Source: Pisaster brevispinus
Lineage: Eukaryota; Echinodermata; Asteroidea; Forcipulatida; Asteriidae
Assembly: GCA_023634235.1 (NCBI GenBank)
Contig: JAMKCF010000003.1
Location: 21,980,742-22,044,741, forward strand
DNA: 64,000 bases
Reading direction: 5' to 3'
Shown: positions 49,311 through 61,940 of the stretch, piece by piece
Position numbering within the stretch: position 1 is the stretch's first letter
Layout: each line of letters begins with the position of its first letter
Notes under the pieces: generated by a model
Databases searched by the model: none
Told to the model about the DNA's origin: nothing
The model's input: only the letters and a program-made list of their open reading frames with translations
Position numbers and translations under genes: made by a program

Positions 49311-49432
49311 TGATTGATTGATTGATCGATTGATCGATCGATTGATTGATTGATTGATTGATTCATTCATTCATTCATTCATTCATATATTCATTCATTC
49401 ATTCATTCATTCATTCATTCATTCATTTATTG
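49311..49432. repeat. (TGAT)n/(TTCA)n microsatellite, possible LINE 3' tail
   Basis: GGAAATAAAG is followed by TGATTGAT units, GATC-containing variants and then a long (ATTC)n run. An AATAAA-type word directly followed by a simple repeat is typical of the 3' end of some LINEs, but I recognise no LINE coding sequence upstream. Confidence 0.7.
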
Positions 49433-50271
49433 GTTGGTTGACTTTGGAGTGCAAGCTTGTCCCCAATAGGCTCTTTCTAAGACTTGCCAAATTCAACTCT
49501 ATTAAATTCAATTCAATACAACATTTATATGTACATGTTCAATGTGTACATCATGTCAGATAAATGCACACAAAATAAGTGAATAGTGGAAATCTTAAAT
49601 CAAATATGCAAACAAGAACCAGTAGATGGTGAAATTGTAATGATACGTGTTTATACACTTGCCAGCAATACTTCCAGGAACTTTTTTTTTTTTAGCTAAA
49701 CGTGTTCTGTTTGATGAAATTTACACGACTAGGTTGCATGGAGTGTTTACTCAAAACTAAATAAAAAGGATAGGAACGAATTGTCTACTCCTGCGAAAAC
49801 CGGTATCGTGATGTATGATACATTTAACTTTTTTTTATAATCGCATTTTATACGCTAAAACTTGGTTTCGTCCGTCAAAGATTTGTGATGAGATCAATAT
49901 TGGTACAGTAATTTTGACGTGACAGTGGTCAAATCATTCCCAATAGAATCTTTACAAGGTAACCATAAAGCTCTTCTATTTCATTAAGATCAGGTTAAGG
50001 TCACATACATGGGACTTAATGGTTAGTTTAATACATTACTTGATCCCTTAATTCGATAATTGTCTCACGCAAAATGTTCTATTTGATTTCAGATGCACAT
50101 GCGTTCCTGTGTTTAAGGCCTGCGCGGGGGATGTTTCCGTCCGACCACTCGAGAGGCTGTAAGACTGATATCACATCAAAGTTCAGTTATTCTGCTCTGC
50201 AAAGATGAGCTGAGTGTATCGGCAGGCGCAGTTTGCTTATTTCAAAGTCTGCTTGAAACATAACAAGCAAC

Positions 50272-50844
50272 ATGCAAGTCAGTGTGCCGTACTTCCTGGC
50301 GGAGATTTTCATCGCAATCACGGCTGTGGTTGGGAACAGTTTGGTGCTGGTGGCGTACGCCCGCTCCTCGCGCCTCCAGACCGTCACAAACTACTTCATC
50401 GTCTCCCTGGCGATCGCGGACTTCTTAGTTGGACTTGTGGGCGTTCCCTTTGCTCTTCTTACGGGGGAGGGGCAACCTCATAACTTCTACGGATGTCTGA
50501 TCATGCTGACTTTCCTGTTGTGGCTGTGCGCCACCTCAACCTTCAGCCTGATAGGGGTTACGGTGGACCGGTACATCGCCGTGGCCTTCCCCTTGCAGTA
50601 TCCGGCTATTATGACAACAAGACGGGCACTCACGACCATCGTTGGGTCGTGGATTCTGGCCGGGATTGTTGGTTTTCTACCAGTAGTTGGGTGGAACAAA
50701 GGAGAGCCGCCTGTGCCACGGTGCATCTTCATGGAGGTCATCGACATGAAGTACATGGCTTTTAACTGTCTAGTGGTCATATTTGTTCCATTCACGGTGA
50801 TGCTCGTGCTGTATGGATTTATTTACAGGGCTATACGAAAACAG
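50272..50844 (+). CDS. Adenosine-receptor-like GPCR, first coding exon (TM1-TM5)
   Basis: 191 codons from ATG 50272 to a clean phase-0 donor (ACAG|GTGAGA at 50845). The N-terminus is short, as in adenosine receptors. Landmarks: N22 (1.50), the LQTVTNYFIVSLAIADFLVG block with D50 (2.50), NFYGC with C75 (3.25), DRY at 99-101, W127 (4.50), GWN at 140-142, and P173 (5.50). ECL2 has C151, F153 (equivalent of A2A F168) and the EVIDMKYMAFN stretch that mirrors the adenosine receptor pattern VPMxYMVYFN. Differences: A2A E169 is M154 here, T88 (3.36) is C86 and Q89 (3.37) is A87, so ligand contacts differ from vertebrate receptors. TM6-TM7 must be encoded by downstream exons. An AG acceptor at 50090-50091 suggests a spliced 5' UTR. 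Family confident, ligand not. Confidence 0.92.
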
Positions 50845-53800
50845 GTGAGATTAAAATTCATGCTCAAAGGAATGTTTTAGTAGTAACTTATTTGTATATG
50901 ACTAAAATGTAAATTGATAAGCCTAAAAGTACATCCGTCTGGAAAACAAAGGACATGACGTACTCTGCGAAAGCCTCCAGAGTATCAGCACAAGAGCCTC
51001 GAGACGGAATAGGTTCTTCGCTATTCCAATCAAAAGGTCATTGCAATTATCCAACAAAGCCCTGTTCGAGGTTTTCAGTCGATTTACCACTGATGTAAAA
51101 TTTTGCTCAGCTTGTGTGATCACGCATCAAACGCACGTCCTGATGCCCATCATAAAACAGAGCTTGGGTTCATGTCACTCGTGTGCGTTTTAGCAATACG
51201 TTTTAGCTTTAATAGCTTCTCATCAAGCGGTGTGATTTATTATTGTTAACGTTGGCCAAACTGGCTACCGGGGCCTGCAAACTACGAGCATGTGTAGTTA
51301 CAGCGTAGGGCACCAGTGAAACTTAGTTTAAAGCTGCTATGTAAAGTCAAAGTTATAGGTAGTCCATGTTATGTGTTTTACTTCTATTAATATTGCCCCC
51401 AAGTCAAAGAAATGTTTTCATTAATCGTGTAAGGATGGTTTTACACTTCACCATTATTCTAAAAAGCAACTCCCCGAAATTCGCTTTTAGTTGGACTACT
51501 CCGTCGACTTCCCGTCATGCTTTAGTGCAAGAGACTCGCCTCTCTCACACCTAAGAGCTACCTCCAGCACTGTCATTTGTATTTAAAACAAGTCTCTTTA
51601 TACTAGAACAGTTACTGAGACATAATCACTGTTAACACCTGCCATGTAGACGCAAAGCCTTGCACTTTTAGACAATTCACAATCTCTAAGCTATTTAACT
51701 TTTTAATACATTTGTTTCAAGTGTTATTTTTGTCAGTCGTCACCAAGACCACGCTCCACTCCGCTCGCACACTTTAGCGTTGAGTGCACACTAGTTGCGT
51801 TTTTAAACTAAATCAAAGAAAGCTCCGATTCTATCTGTTGGTGAAATGTTGTTTAGAAGTGCCTAAGAAGGAAGGGCCAGAACAAAGACAAAAACATCTT
51901 TCTTGGACTGGTGTCCTGCTGCTGCTAAAATAATTTTGTTCTCTGCTTAATGTCAGTTGTATGAGACTGTTGACTGATTTAAACTTGTATTACCCAGGAT
52001 GACTACAATCCAATCATCCCTGTGTCAATGTGGATGGCGCATCCAGACCATTCAACCCCATGGTCCGAGTACCCAAGAAAAACAATGGTCAACGAGCTTT
52101 TTGTCTTTGCCTTCTCCTTTTTCCACAGATATATTCCGTTGTAGTCTGTCTCATTTTACTAATCAGTAACTTTTTCTCGCTCTTCCTACCATTGATTTTA
52201 GAGATCGACATCTGAAAGAGCAACCCCTTTCAATATTCTTGTACATAAAAACAATAATGTCAACACGTTAAACAAATTAAATGAAACAACGTCAAAATCG
52301 CAAAAAAAGGCCAGCTCCAGGGGAAACATATGCAAGACAAACCAAATTTCTATGAAAATATATCTTAATTTGTGATAAGGAATGATAAATGATCCAATTT
52401 CCCCAATTCCCTCTAAAGATCTGATACGGCCAGCGCGCGCGTGCAGTAATGAGGTGAGAGTTCATATTATACATTGTGCAGCTATACCAATGTTCATAAA
52501 GATGCTTCTGTTTTGATTTAGCAATCTAAAAAACTAACATGAACGTCCACAATTTATTTGACATTATAACTTATTCAGACGCCTAGTTTAATAAGCTTTG
52601 CAACGGTTTATTGCCCGATGTGTTCATTAGAAATGTAATTTTTCCACAATACTGTCTCTTCGTTGATAGGTGATATGCTGCATGTTGTGTTTTTCACGTG
52701 AACATTGCTCTTTTAAATGGTTAATATATTACAAATTTAGCACTGATCGTCTCCCGCTAATGTCTACATATGAATGAAACCCATACGGCTGTTTTTAATC
52801 AAGACTAACCCACAGGGGACTATAGTACGAACATGTTCTACAGTTTAACCAAGTATTAAGTGGATCAATTATACGACAGATTTAATTGTTTTATTGCATT
52901 TCTCAAACCGAGTTGACCCCGTTTTTGCGGCAGGTGGTTGAGTAAAATTGCTAATTATTCCCCGTGCGAAGCCTTCCCATTTTGTATGTTCAGGTTTGAA
53001 CAATTTAGGGAAATCATAGACTATTCTTTTGTGAGTTAAGGTAAATTGTAAAGGCAAACTTTTCATGAACCAAGGGTGTACTTTTTTACTTTTGAAGCTT
53101 TGTCGGCTTGGTTTACGATAGTTCTATGCCGTGGGCGGATCATCAGCTGACCAATATCGAGAGGAACTTATCGATCCCAAAAATTCTTTCGAGATGCCAC
53201 GATTGCTCAATGCTGTAGGACATGAAATCAAGACAAATCTTCACCCCAGTTGTATGTAGGTTTACTTTATCCACTCCATTTCACTCGGCATAATTAGATA
53301 GATCGTCAGGTGGCCCCGATCAATGGCGACACGGTTTTTCGTGCCCTTACATGTTTAACTTTTGATGTGCTTTTTTTTATTTTTATTACGGAACCGTTAG
53401 GAGTATAGTAGAGGAAATTAACTTGTGCTTAAACCTAGTGAGGTGAGCAGGGAACGGTTATTGATTATCTGTAATTTACTGAGGGCTGCTACTTTTTAGA
53501 TTAATGTTTACTTAATTAATAATTATTATGAAACTGTTTACACGCAGTTTTTACGGTCTGTGACAATAAAACAGACTTCGACTATGACTATAAACGCCAT
53601 AGAGCAATTACAGTTAAATAGAAATTACATAATTATTGGTAAATATTGTGTCTTTCTGAGAAAATGTGGGTTTGTAGGGTAGGATCTAGGGTGAAACACC
53701 GTTCCACTGACTTGTTTACATGTTGTGCTTCCGTCCGTGACTGCACAGAAATACGAGTAGGTGACGATTTTTAGGCTGTCGGATAGACCTTGTTGTATTG

Positions 53801-54180
53801 AAAACTCACACGTGCAAACGACGGTCGTTCAAAATTGTAAATTGCATTTTTCTCTGAAATGAAATGCACCTATTTTATTGGGAAACGATTTCACTTGATA
53901 CTTGGGAGTAATCTGTATACTTTCAATCCAGTATATTGCGAAGCGTAAGTTGGAAGTAAAAATGCTTTCATGCGTGCAATGATAACGCCTCTCTTAGGCA
54001 AAGTATACCTTTGGTTTTTGCAACCGTTTGATTGTTTTACTTCTAAATAAATGTAGATATATACGAGAAAACTAACCTGTGAAAAATTTCATTTCAAAAG
54101 GTGGTCGCGTTTTTGAGATATCGCCAACAATTCGGAGCGAATACGTACACGCAGGACGCATGACCCTCTAAATGGAAAAC
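50845..54180 (+). other. First part of the receptor intron
   Basis: Begins GTGAGATT. No TM6-like coding segment (CWLP or similar) was found in any plus-strand frame here. A short acceptor-preceded open stretch at 51998-52140 lacks the expected helix. Confidence 0.55.
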
Positions 54181-54182
54181 AC

Positions 54183-54221
54183 AATCTGAGAAAGGTTACT
54201 GACAGTAACCTTTCTCAGATT
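54183..54221. repeat. 39-nt near-continuous perfect palindrome
   Basis: AATCTGAGAAAGGTTACTG, one A, then the exact complement. It probably represents abutting ends of a small hairpin transposon, because the flanks (TTTGAGATATCGCC, GGGGGGATAAC) are of a type seen in inverted-repeat elements. On its own it could form a 19-bp hairpin. Confidence 0.9.
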
Positions 54222-57200
54222 CAAATTTTGGGGGGATAACAAATGGTATTTTTTTCCATAACTGCAGTACTACGAAATGAAATGTTTTTCAAACTGCATT
54301 ATGTTATGCAAAGCTGCTGTACTTCTTACCAGGTAAGGGTTTTTTTGTTTTGCCATAAATTTCCAGAGTCATTACCAAACGTATGCAGACCCTTTAAGTG
54401 TCTTACTCAAGGGCGCAAGTGCTGTGACGGAGACTCGGCAACTAGAGCTTGAAATTAGTGTGTTACAACCACTCAGCCACGACACGCCATTTTATAAAAT
54501 GTACGGTGTACCTCGCATAATAATAACAACGAATATCCATGTTGATATACTGTAACTGGCAAAAAAAAAATCACTCTGCCTTGTAATAACCCTGAGCAAA
54601 ACGAAAATATTCACAAGAGGAAGGAGCTGAGGACGTAAACACAGCGGTAGCCTGATGGAACAATGTGTATATTGGCGTGAAGTAGCAGAAAAGGAAGAAA
54701 CAAAAAACATGGCGCGCCACCAAAATGGAGAAAGACAAACAGGCTGCAGACGAAAGAACACTTGTTTCAATGGTGGTTCACAGGGCCATTTATCATCGTA
54801 CATGGATCGAATTTGTAATAACATTCGCTATAATAGAAGACATTCGTAAACAGAACGTATTGAAGGCTTTAAGATTTCCAATACTATAAGCCATGCTGTT
54901 ATAAATCAACGCAGCATGGTTATTTTGCTTGCACAAAGTATCAAAATAAACACGGTCACTTTTTAAGTTGTTTGCTTGAGAAACGGCTCAACTTAAGTGC
55001 TATTCTTGGTTGTTAAGCGTGCGAAGCCTTATCTAAACTAACTCTGAAGATCAATCAAAATCTATCCAAAGTTCAATGAGCCAACAACCATGCTTTACAT
55101 GATCTTGTGTCGATGAGTTAGTGAAAGTCTACAGATGGCGAAATTTTCAGTGGACAGGACGATATACGTGGTTAGAAAGCATAGAGTTGCGTAAAAATAG
55201 AGCCTATGGGTAATGGGGTTGGTTCACCAGCGATTGATGGACTCAGGGAACACAATATTTATTTGTTTGTGTTTTGTTCGGTTACACAGTTACGAAAACA
55301 CATCGTCAGAGAACGGTATCAACAAAATGGCTTGTAAACTTGACTTGTTCCCAGGAATGCCGGATGTGAGAAGCAGCATTTAGAAGAACCAGACAACATA
55401 ACGGAAACGAGCTGTTCTCTGGTTGCCGTCATGTTGTGGTCTTTGGGTTGTTTTTGCTATTAAGTGTAGGATAACACTTTTAATATAGAGCTATAAAGTA
55501 AAACATAACTGAAATGAAAAAAGCAATAACATTATTCCTACAACCAAGAGGTTAGCTTCTTGAAAAAGTTAACAACGTATCTCCTGTTTTTAATCAACCA
55601 TGTTATTTTGATTTGAGAACGTATATAATCGATAATGGCAGTTTACAACGCAGATGGTTTGTGTGTGTGGGGGGGGGGGGGTTGGTTTTGGTAGTTTGTT
55701 TGTTCGTTTTTGTTTTGTTGTTGTTTGTTTTGTTGTTGTGTTGTTGTTGTTGTTGTTGTCTTTTAGGTGTTTTTTTTTGGGGGGGGTTGGAGTGTTTTCT
55801 TTGCTGTTTGGTATTGTTGTTTGTTTGGGGTTTTTGTTGTTGTTGTTTTAGAAAAGAAGTAACATCACACGCAGATTGACTTTGACAAAACATGACTTTT
55901 ACTTCAACCCACGTTTGTGCGGTCCCTAATAATAGTAACCACAGCTCTAAATATAGCACGGACCTAAGATGTAACCCGGGCATTTAATGGGTCGACATTA
56001 AGGTCTTGGGGCTACCTGGTCAAACCTTTTTCCGATCTAGCAACAAATAGGGTTTGCTTTGCGCGGGATATTGCAAAAGAAATGTATTCCCGCTTCGACT
56101 TATCCATCCTGTTCTTGAATTGCTTGGTATACGCTATGACTCAATGGGTCTTTTAGAATGTAGAGCATTCTTTGCGCAGTGCTAAAGAATGATTTGTTGC
56201 CATCGATAGATGAAATAATTGGACAGTTTAGCATGACCGGAGAGATTGAACTATGGCCATTGTATTTTTATTTTATTTTTTTGCTTCGTTTGTTTGGGTT
56301 TTTTTTTATTTGTTTTATTATTTTTTTTTTCTTCTTCTTTTATTTAATTTCAAAGCCTAATATGGTACAATTACAAGAATTACACCATAATTGTATTGGC
56401 GGTGAATTCTCCTGAATATTCCCACCGAAAGGGCTGGTCTGTAGCCTACGCGTCTTTGCTAAAATTAAAATGAGAAATCGTCGTGTTCCAACGCCTGACT
56501 GAGGCATTTGCTTTGGTAATCTTGACAATCAAAAAAGAGAAAACAAAATCAAATACAAAAATGGAAAGTTCAAAACGACCCTGAAAAATATGAATCATTA
56601 CTTTGTTCTGACAAAGGTGACTCCTTACAGTCATCAGATGTTGGTTGTAAGGGGTTTTTTTTATTATTGAACCAAAGTTTTATGGTGTTTCGTGCATTCA
56701 GAAGCATTCAATATACTACAATTATGGGGTACTGAATGTAAATTAAACTGGTGTAGGAAGAAACGGTACACGAAGTGACGGTAATTTAAGAATAAGCGGA
56801 CAATAAGTCCATGGTGACGTTTTTATTACGTCCGTGACACATTCTAAACAGTTGTTGTTAGACTGGCGAATTTGACTTAACCAAAAACGAGACAGTAAGC
56901 TTTCACTCGTCTTTGGGTTTCAAGAAGCAAATAACGTCACAATTAAAACTAATGGGGGGGGGGGGAAGCAATAATTTGGATTTTGTTCATGTTATGAAAC
57001 AAAACAGCGTATAGTGATTTCTGATTGCAATTTGTTCCACCTACTTGACAAAGTTTGCAGTGATTTGACATGGATTTTATAAGAAGTGCCTTGCGGCAAT
57101 TTGAAACTGCCCTTTACAGCTTACCTCGTACTTCTCCTGTTCAATATTGACTTGAGCAAGTTTAACAAAAATCGCTCAGAAGACATCACAAAATACAAAC

Positions 57201-58190
57201 ATAAACAACAAATAGCTGTTGTTATTTATTGTTGTTTTATCTATTCACTTATTTATTTGTTTATAGGTTGTGGATTTCTTGGGATTTGTATCAATATTGA
57301 TCTCCATTTACATATAATTGTATGTGGTTCCGAAATCAGCTGTTGCGGTTGTTGTTGTTGTTGTGTTTTTTGGGGGTTTTTTTTATTATTATTTTTGTTT
57401 GTAGGTTTTCAGATACAGTTTTGCCGAATATTACTTCATTTCAGAGGGAAATATTTCTCAGAAAAAAAAGTTTCTCGGATGAACTTCGTAAATCAGTAAG
57501 CTTTCAGACTAGAACTAAACTGGGATGTTGTTTTTTTTTTTTTTAATCCTAACCAGTCGTGTATAAGTATAGGCCTAACTGGTTTTTGCGGCAGGCGTGC
57601 ACGTTCTATATTAAGATTTGCATGACCAAATTTGCCAACAGAATAAAGCATTCATTTTGCATAGCTTCAGGTAGCAGTTTATGAAATTCTGCAAAACAGT
57701 CAACATTCTGATGCTGACGAAGTGATCAAGTATTAAGTCGACGCAAGACTTTATAAACATGGCGTCGGTTAAATCGTATTGGCACAACATTTACCCACCC
57801 GGATGTCTCGGAGAAATGTGTCATTTTACACTCTGAATACCCAAGGTATCGTCGCTGTAAGGAATTCAACACTCTAGGGGCTTACAATGAGAAGAAAGGG
57901 AAGGAAGGTGACACCAAATACTAATCTGTTTTTTACACGCGTTGAACTCCTCGACACAAATGACCTATAACCACTCATTTTTTTTTTCTGCGGGAGGGAA
58001 CAACACACTTTTTAACTGCTACTGGCGGAAGCAAATCATCAAAACATTTGCAAAGTATTGACCAAGCAGTGAGTTATGTCAAGATCACTTTCCAGTCCCT
58101 AGCCAATATTGCGATATGTTTTCACGTCGCAACACAACAAACCTGACTGCGGGGGTGTTTGTCTGTGGGGTCGATAACAGCTAAATGCTG
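54222..58190. other. Likely intronic/intergenic, low-complexity rich
   Basis: G/T-rich microsatellite at 55658-55850 (poly-G, TTG and GTTT runs), T-rich runs at 56265-56345, another TTG run at 57345-57410. Open frames here are products of these runs. Confidence 0.5.
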
Positions 58191-58194
58191 GATT

Positions 58195-58610
58195 GGGTAC
58201 GAGTCCAAAGTAGACTTCACAGATTCAGTTTTAGTCGAAATAACTACACTACTGGTAAAAGTTAACTACAAACTTATCAAAATAGGCCTATTTGTTTTGT
58301 TGCTAATGCCGACGCAAACTTAACGGTCGAATGAAGAGATTTCCATACGGGATTCAGCCACCATGAAAATGAATTATTTGAGTAGTCACGTGGGATCGAT
58401 TGCGTGAAATCTCAATTAATGGGAGATTGTGTTCGAGTTCAAAGTAGACTTCATATAGTCAATTAGTTTATGGTGACTGGTCTTAAACAGTAAGGGTTAA
58501 AATACTTGTTAAGTGACTAAGGCCAAGGCAATTTAACGGTTGATTGAAGACATTTTTGAATGGGATTCAGTAACTGTAAAAAACTCAATTCTTTGGCAAC
58601 AATAAGTAGA
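58195..58610. repeat. Diverged ~233-bp tandem duplication
   Basis: GAGTCCAAAGTAGACTTCA at 58202 and GAGTTCAAAGTAGACTTCA at 58435. Downstream, AACTTAACGGTCGAATGAAG and GGGATTCAGCCAC are mirrored in order by AATTTAACGGTTGATTGAAG and GGGATTCAGTAAC. The divergence is considerable, so the duplication is old. No coding frame is shared. Confidence 0.75.
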
Positions 58611-60370
58611 TACAAATTGGAATTAAATTTCAGTCTTGCGTGACGTCCAACAACATTTGTTGTGTTAATCGTTACTGCCAAGTTTTTATTTCCTCAGCGA
58701 TTCATCGCTTCTAAAATGTAGGTTACTGTATCTGCTTGAAAACTGAGTCTCGTCTGAAATGGCAGTGTGAATAACATTCAATATTCCACAGTGTTTTTTC
58801 TCCTTCCCCCTCCCTCCCCTCCCCTCTCTCAAACTCGCAAGTTCTTGTTGATTGTGAACAAATTTTGTTTCTTTTTTTTTCATTGTGAACAATTTAGTAG
58901 AATCTCTCGTAATACTCGAAGCATAATAACTATTAGTTTATTAACAAATGTCAGTTATATTTCAATTTCAACAGTTGTAATTAGGTAGTAGAAATTCAAC
59001 TGAATCAAGATGATAGTTTGGTCTTGAATGTCTATAACAAACTATAGAATGACTGGTACGAACCTGAATGAGAATGACCCCATTATAAAATGGACAGCAA
59101 TCGTAGCTATAGAAAACACTAGTTTTAATTATCATGGGGAAAATGCGTGCCCTCCGTGACACCATCGCTCACTTATTGAGTAACAGTTTTTAATTAAAAA
59201 GTAATTAGTCCGCCATTTTTTTTCAAAAAATAAAAAAAAAATCCAAGTTCTACAACTGCACCTAGCCAAATAGCATGCCAAATGTCTTATCACTACCCGG
59301 GGTTTGTTTTAAACTAACACCATCCAACATTGACCCGCTCTCCAGGAATTCCCATAGGAATTGTACAGCAATTACTCAGCCTTGCTAAGTTGTGTAAACA
59401 AAGGTAGTTAGTCAAAGAAATGGTTGATTGAGCAGAAAGAGACATGTGGGCTCATCTCAAAATGCAATTTTGCTTGAATTGATTTTATTTAGTCAAAAGG
59501 GTCTATATCTGATGCTGTGGCTGATTTAAAAGTGATTGGGTGATTTAAAAGTGGTTTGGTTCTTCACAGAAATGTGTTACACGCTAAAATCAAACTGTTT
59601 CTCAACAAGTAAGGCATGGCGAAATGGTGTGATTTTTTTTTATGGTGTCACGCAGAGTAAAACTGAATTAATTGTTGCTGAAATTGACCGGGAAAAACCT
59701 ATAAAACAACAATGTAGAATAAAGTTCATACTGGAGTACTGTGACTGACAAAACGAGTTAGTTGTGTGAAACACCGTTAGGCCTAAGCAATTATCAACCG
59801 ATTTTTCGTTATCGTTAAAAAGGAAAGAAAGAAATTAAACCTTTTCAAAGTAAATTACAAATAGCATTTCAATATTTACAAGACGCAATTTATCAAATTA
59901 GAGAGAAAAAAATGTATTTATACGCTTACATATCTATGCCAACTAGTGAATTGTGGGTCTTGTAAATTGTACTCAATTTACGAAATGATTTATCGGGGTG
60001 CTTATGGACCATTAACATCTTTACGGGTCAGCTTTCGAAGGAAAATGACATGGTTTGGGGCAGAATATTGGCTCATCACCAAAGTACAACCCAACCTTTA
60101 AAGGTCCCCCTCCCTTTTTTTTTTTTTTTTTTGGACTAAATTGTTCCATACAGTTTTTTACTAAACATGCGAAAAGCTAAACTGCAAAAAATAAAATACG
60201 TACAATATGGCAAAAAGCAATAAAAAATACAGATTGCCAAATTAATGCCCAAACCTAATGTGAAACCTACCCATAAAAACGTAAAAAATACTTTTACAGT
60301 TTTATGTATCTCAAGTCAACAGTAGGCCTTATGGAGTGTCACTGTTCATTTGACTTTCTTTCTTTTTTTA
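58611..60370. other. No gene recognised
   Basis: AT-rich, with a C/T-rich run (58800-58830) and poly-T (60112-60133). If the exons proposed at 60372 onward belong to the adenosine-like receptor, this is the end of its long first coding intron. The polypyrimidine stretch TTTCTTTCTTTTTTTAG ends it. Confidence 0.4.
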
Positions 60371-60371
60371 G

Positions 60372-60414
60372 GATATGGGGCTTATTTCGGATGCGACAAT
60401 CCAAATAAAGCAAG
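60372..60414 (+). CDS. Candidate microexon, possibly of the adenosine-like receptor
   Basis: 43 nt bounded by a strong acceptor (TTTCTTTCTTTTTTTAG) and a good donor (CAAG|GTGTGTGAG). Read in phase 0, as required after the receptor exon at 50272-50844, it gives DMGLISDATIQIKQ plus one base, with no stop. It would lie in the third intracellular loop. Support is limited to splice signals and phase; no homology is recognised. Confidence 0.3.
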
Positions 60415-60584
60415 GTGTGTGAGCTTATTAAAGCAACGGTGGCCCGAAAGGGACGTCTCAAACCGCGCTGTGCATATGTTTGCGATTCGAGAATTTTCAC
60501 AGTGAATGTATGCGCATATGATTATTTACGATGTCGCGAATTGGCAGAATAATAATGTGTACATATTTTGTGATGTCCCTTCAG

Positions 60585-60787
60585 GGTCTCCATACCTAAA
60601 CAATCTTAAAGAGAGACCCGATGATGAGGTTAACGGTCGCATTTTAGATCATGACGGACTGCAAAGACAGATCCAAGGAGTGGGTCCGCGCTCTAAAACG
60701 TCAATTCGCCATGGAGTGGAGAAAATGCAAACGAATGCATATAAAGTCAATACTTCACTTCCACTCAATCAATTAAAATGCATGTAA
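60585..60787 (+). CDS. Candidate exon following the microexon
   Basis: Begins after TCCCTTCAG. Of the three phases only the one needing one base from the preceding exon is open, which is exactly what the microexon supplies. The reading SPYLNNLKERPDDEVNGRIL and then DHDGLQRQIQGVGPRSKTSI is strongly hydrophilic, as a loop would be, and is open to TGA... TAA at 60787. If it is part of a receptor, splicing must leave it before that stop; a weak donor (GATGAG|GTTAAC) is at 60629. The GC content is higher than in the surroundings. An overlapping frame (MTDCKDRSKEWVRALKRQFA, from 60650) is also open, so the frame is uncertain. Confidence 0.28.
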
Positions 60788-61199
60788 ACACAGGGATAAC
60801 TACTAGAGTAAATGATGGTATAGTGATTTGGGTCGCCAAGAAGCAGGGCTTGGCGAGTAGAGACCCCATGACTGTGTAGTTATAGCTTAAACGTTTAACA
60901 TTTTATACAGAATCAAACTAAATTGTATGCCAAAAATTACAGATGAAAAACTTACAGTTTTCCTCAGATGACTATTTTGTCTGTCTAGCATAGAATAAGG
61001 TACCGTGGCAACCTCGACCCAACCTTAGTCACACATCCCCAATCATATACACATGATGTTTGTCAATCCCGTAAATCGAGGACATCTCTTTCAGTGTTCT
61101 CTCAATGCATTGACTAGCTATTTCGGAACTTATTAGTTTTGCACGCGAAAGCGAAGCCCCGGTTCCCTTTTGTGGTTCAACCCCAGGTAATGTTTGTTT

Positions 61200-61300
61200 T
61201 GTTGTTGTTTTTAGTGTTGTTGATGTTGTTCTTGTTGTTGTTGTTGTTGGTGGTGGTGTTTGTTGTTGTTGTTTTTGTGGGTTTTTTTTTGGGGGGGGTC
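61200..61300. repeat. (TTG)n microsatellite
   Basis: TTG triplets with GGT variants and a terminal T/G run. Similar TTG-rich runs occur at 8540, 55700 and 57350. Confidence 0.8.
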
Positions 61301-61535
61301 GGTTTTATGTGTGTCGTATGAATGTTCCTTTATTCTCGATTGGTTTGTGGGCTTCTCTTATTATTTCTCTACTCACCCTTTACTAAAGACTTTCTCTTCA
61401 GGGTAGGCCTACAACGTGAATAAATTAAACCTTCTGGAATTGTCTTTTTCATTGCTTAAAAGACCCAAGAATGTCTGTGCCTAAAAGAATACTAAACTGA
61501 CCCATACACCCACTCTCCCGGCACACCCGAAAAGA

Positions 61536-61940
61536 TCTTTGTGTTACGATCCAATAACTCGCGTCTAGCTCAAATCATGCATGACCAGATTTAAAAGTAA
61601 ATTGTAAAACTCCCAGCACTTGGCAAACACGTTCTACATTGTATGCGGTTTGTATTAACAACATATATTTGTGTGATGACACAATAGCCCCCATTTACTT
61701 CAAGACACGAGTAACAAGTTTGAAAATAAATTGCAAATTACCCATCCAGTATACTTCGTCAAGATTTCTCCACTGTATATACGGTTTGTATTAACAAGTT
61801 TTCTTTGTGTAATGATCGGATAATTCTCGTCTTGTTCAAGTAACAAAATAATGATAAGTTCTAAAGAATATAAGATTATAAAAGGCACATCACTTAGCCA
61901 AGATTGTCAGCACTGTACACGGTTTGCACAAACAAAAGTA
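61536..61940. repeat. Three diverged ~140-bp tandem units
   Basis: The word CTGTATATACGGTTTGTATTAACAA and its variants occur near 61635, 61772 and 61912. The words TTTGTGTxATGA and CAAGTAACAA repeat with the same spacing. The copies are old and diverged. Confidence 0.7.

Noticed and set aside
51998..52140. Acceptor-preceded open stretch in phase with the adenosine-like receptor exon
   Set aside because: The phase fits, but it lacks TM6 or a convincing donor, ends in a stop after about 47 codons, and looks no more coding than its surroundings.
55603..55983. 124-126 codon frames across the G/T-rich tract
   Set aside because: Composition is set by poly-G and TTG/GTTT repeats; no domain is visible.
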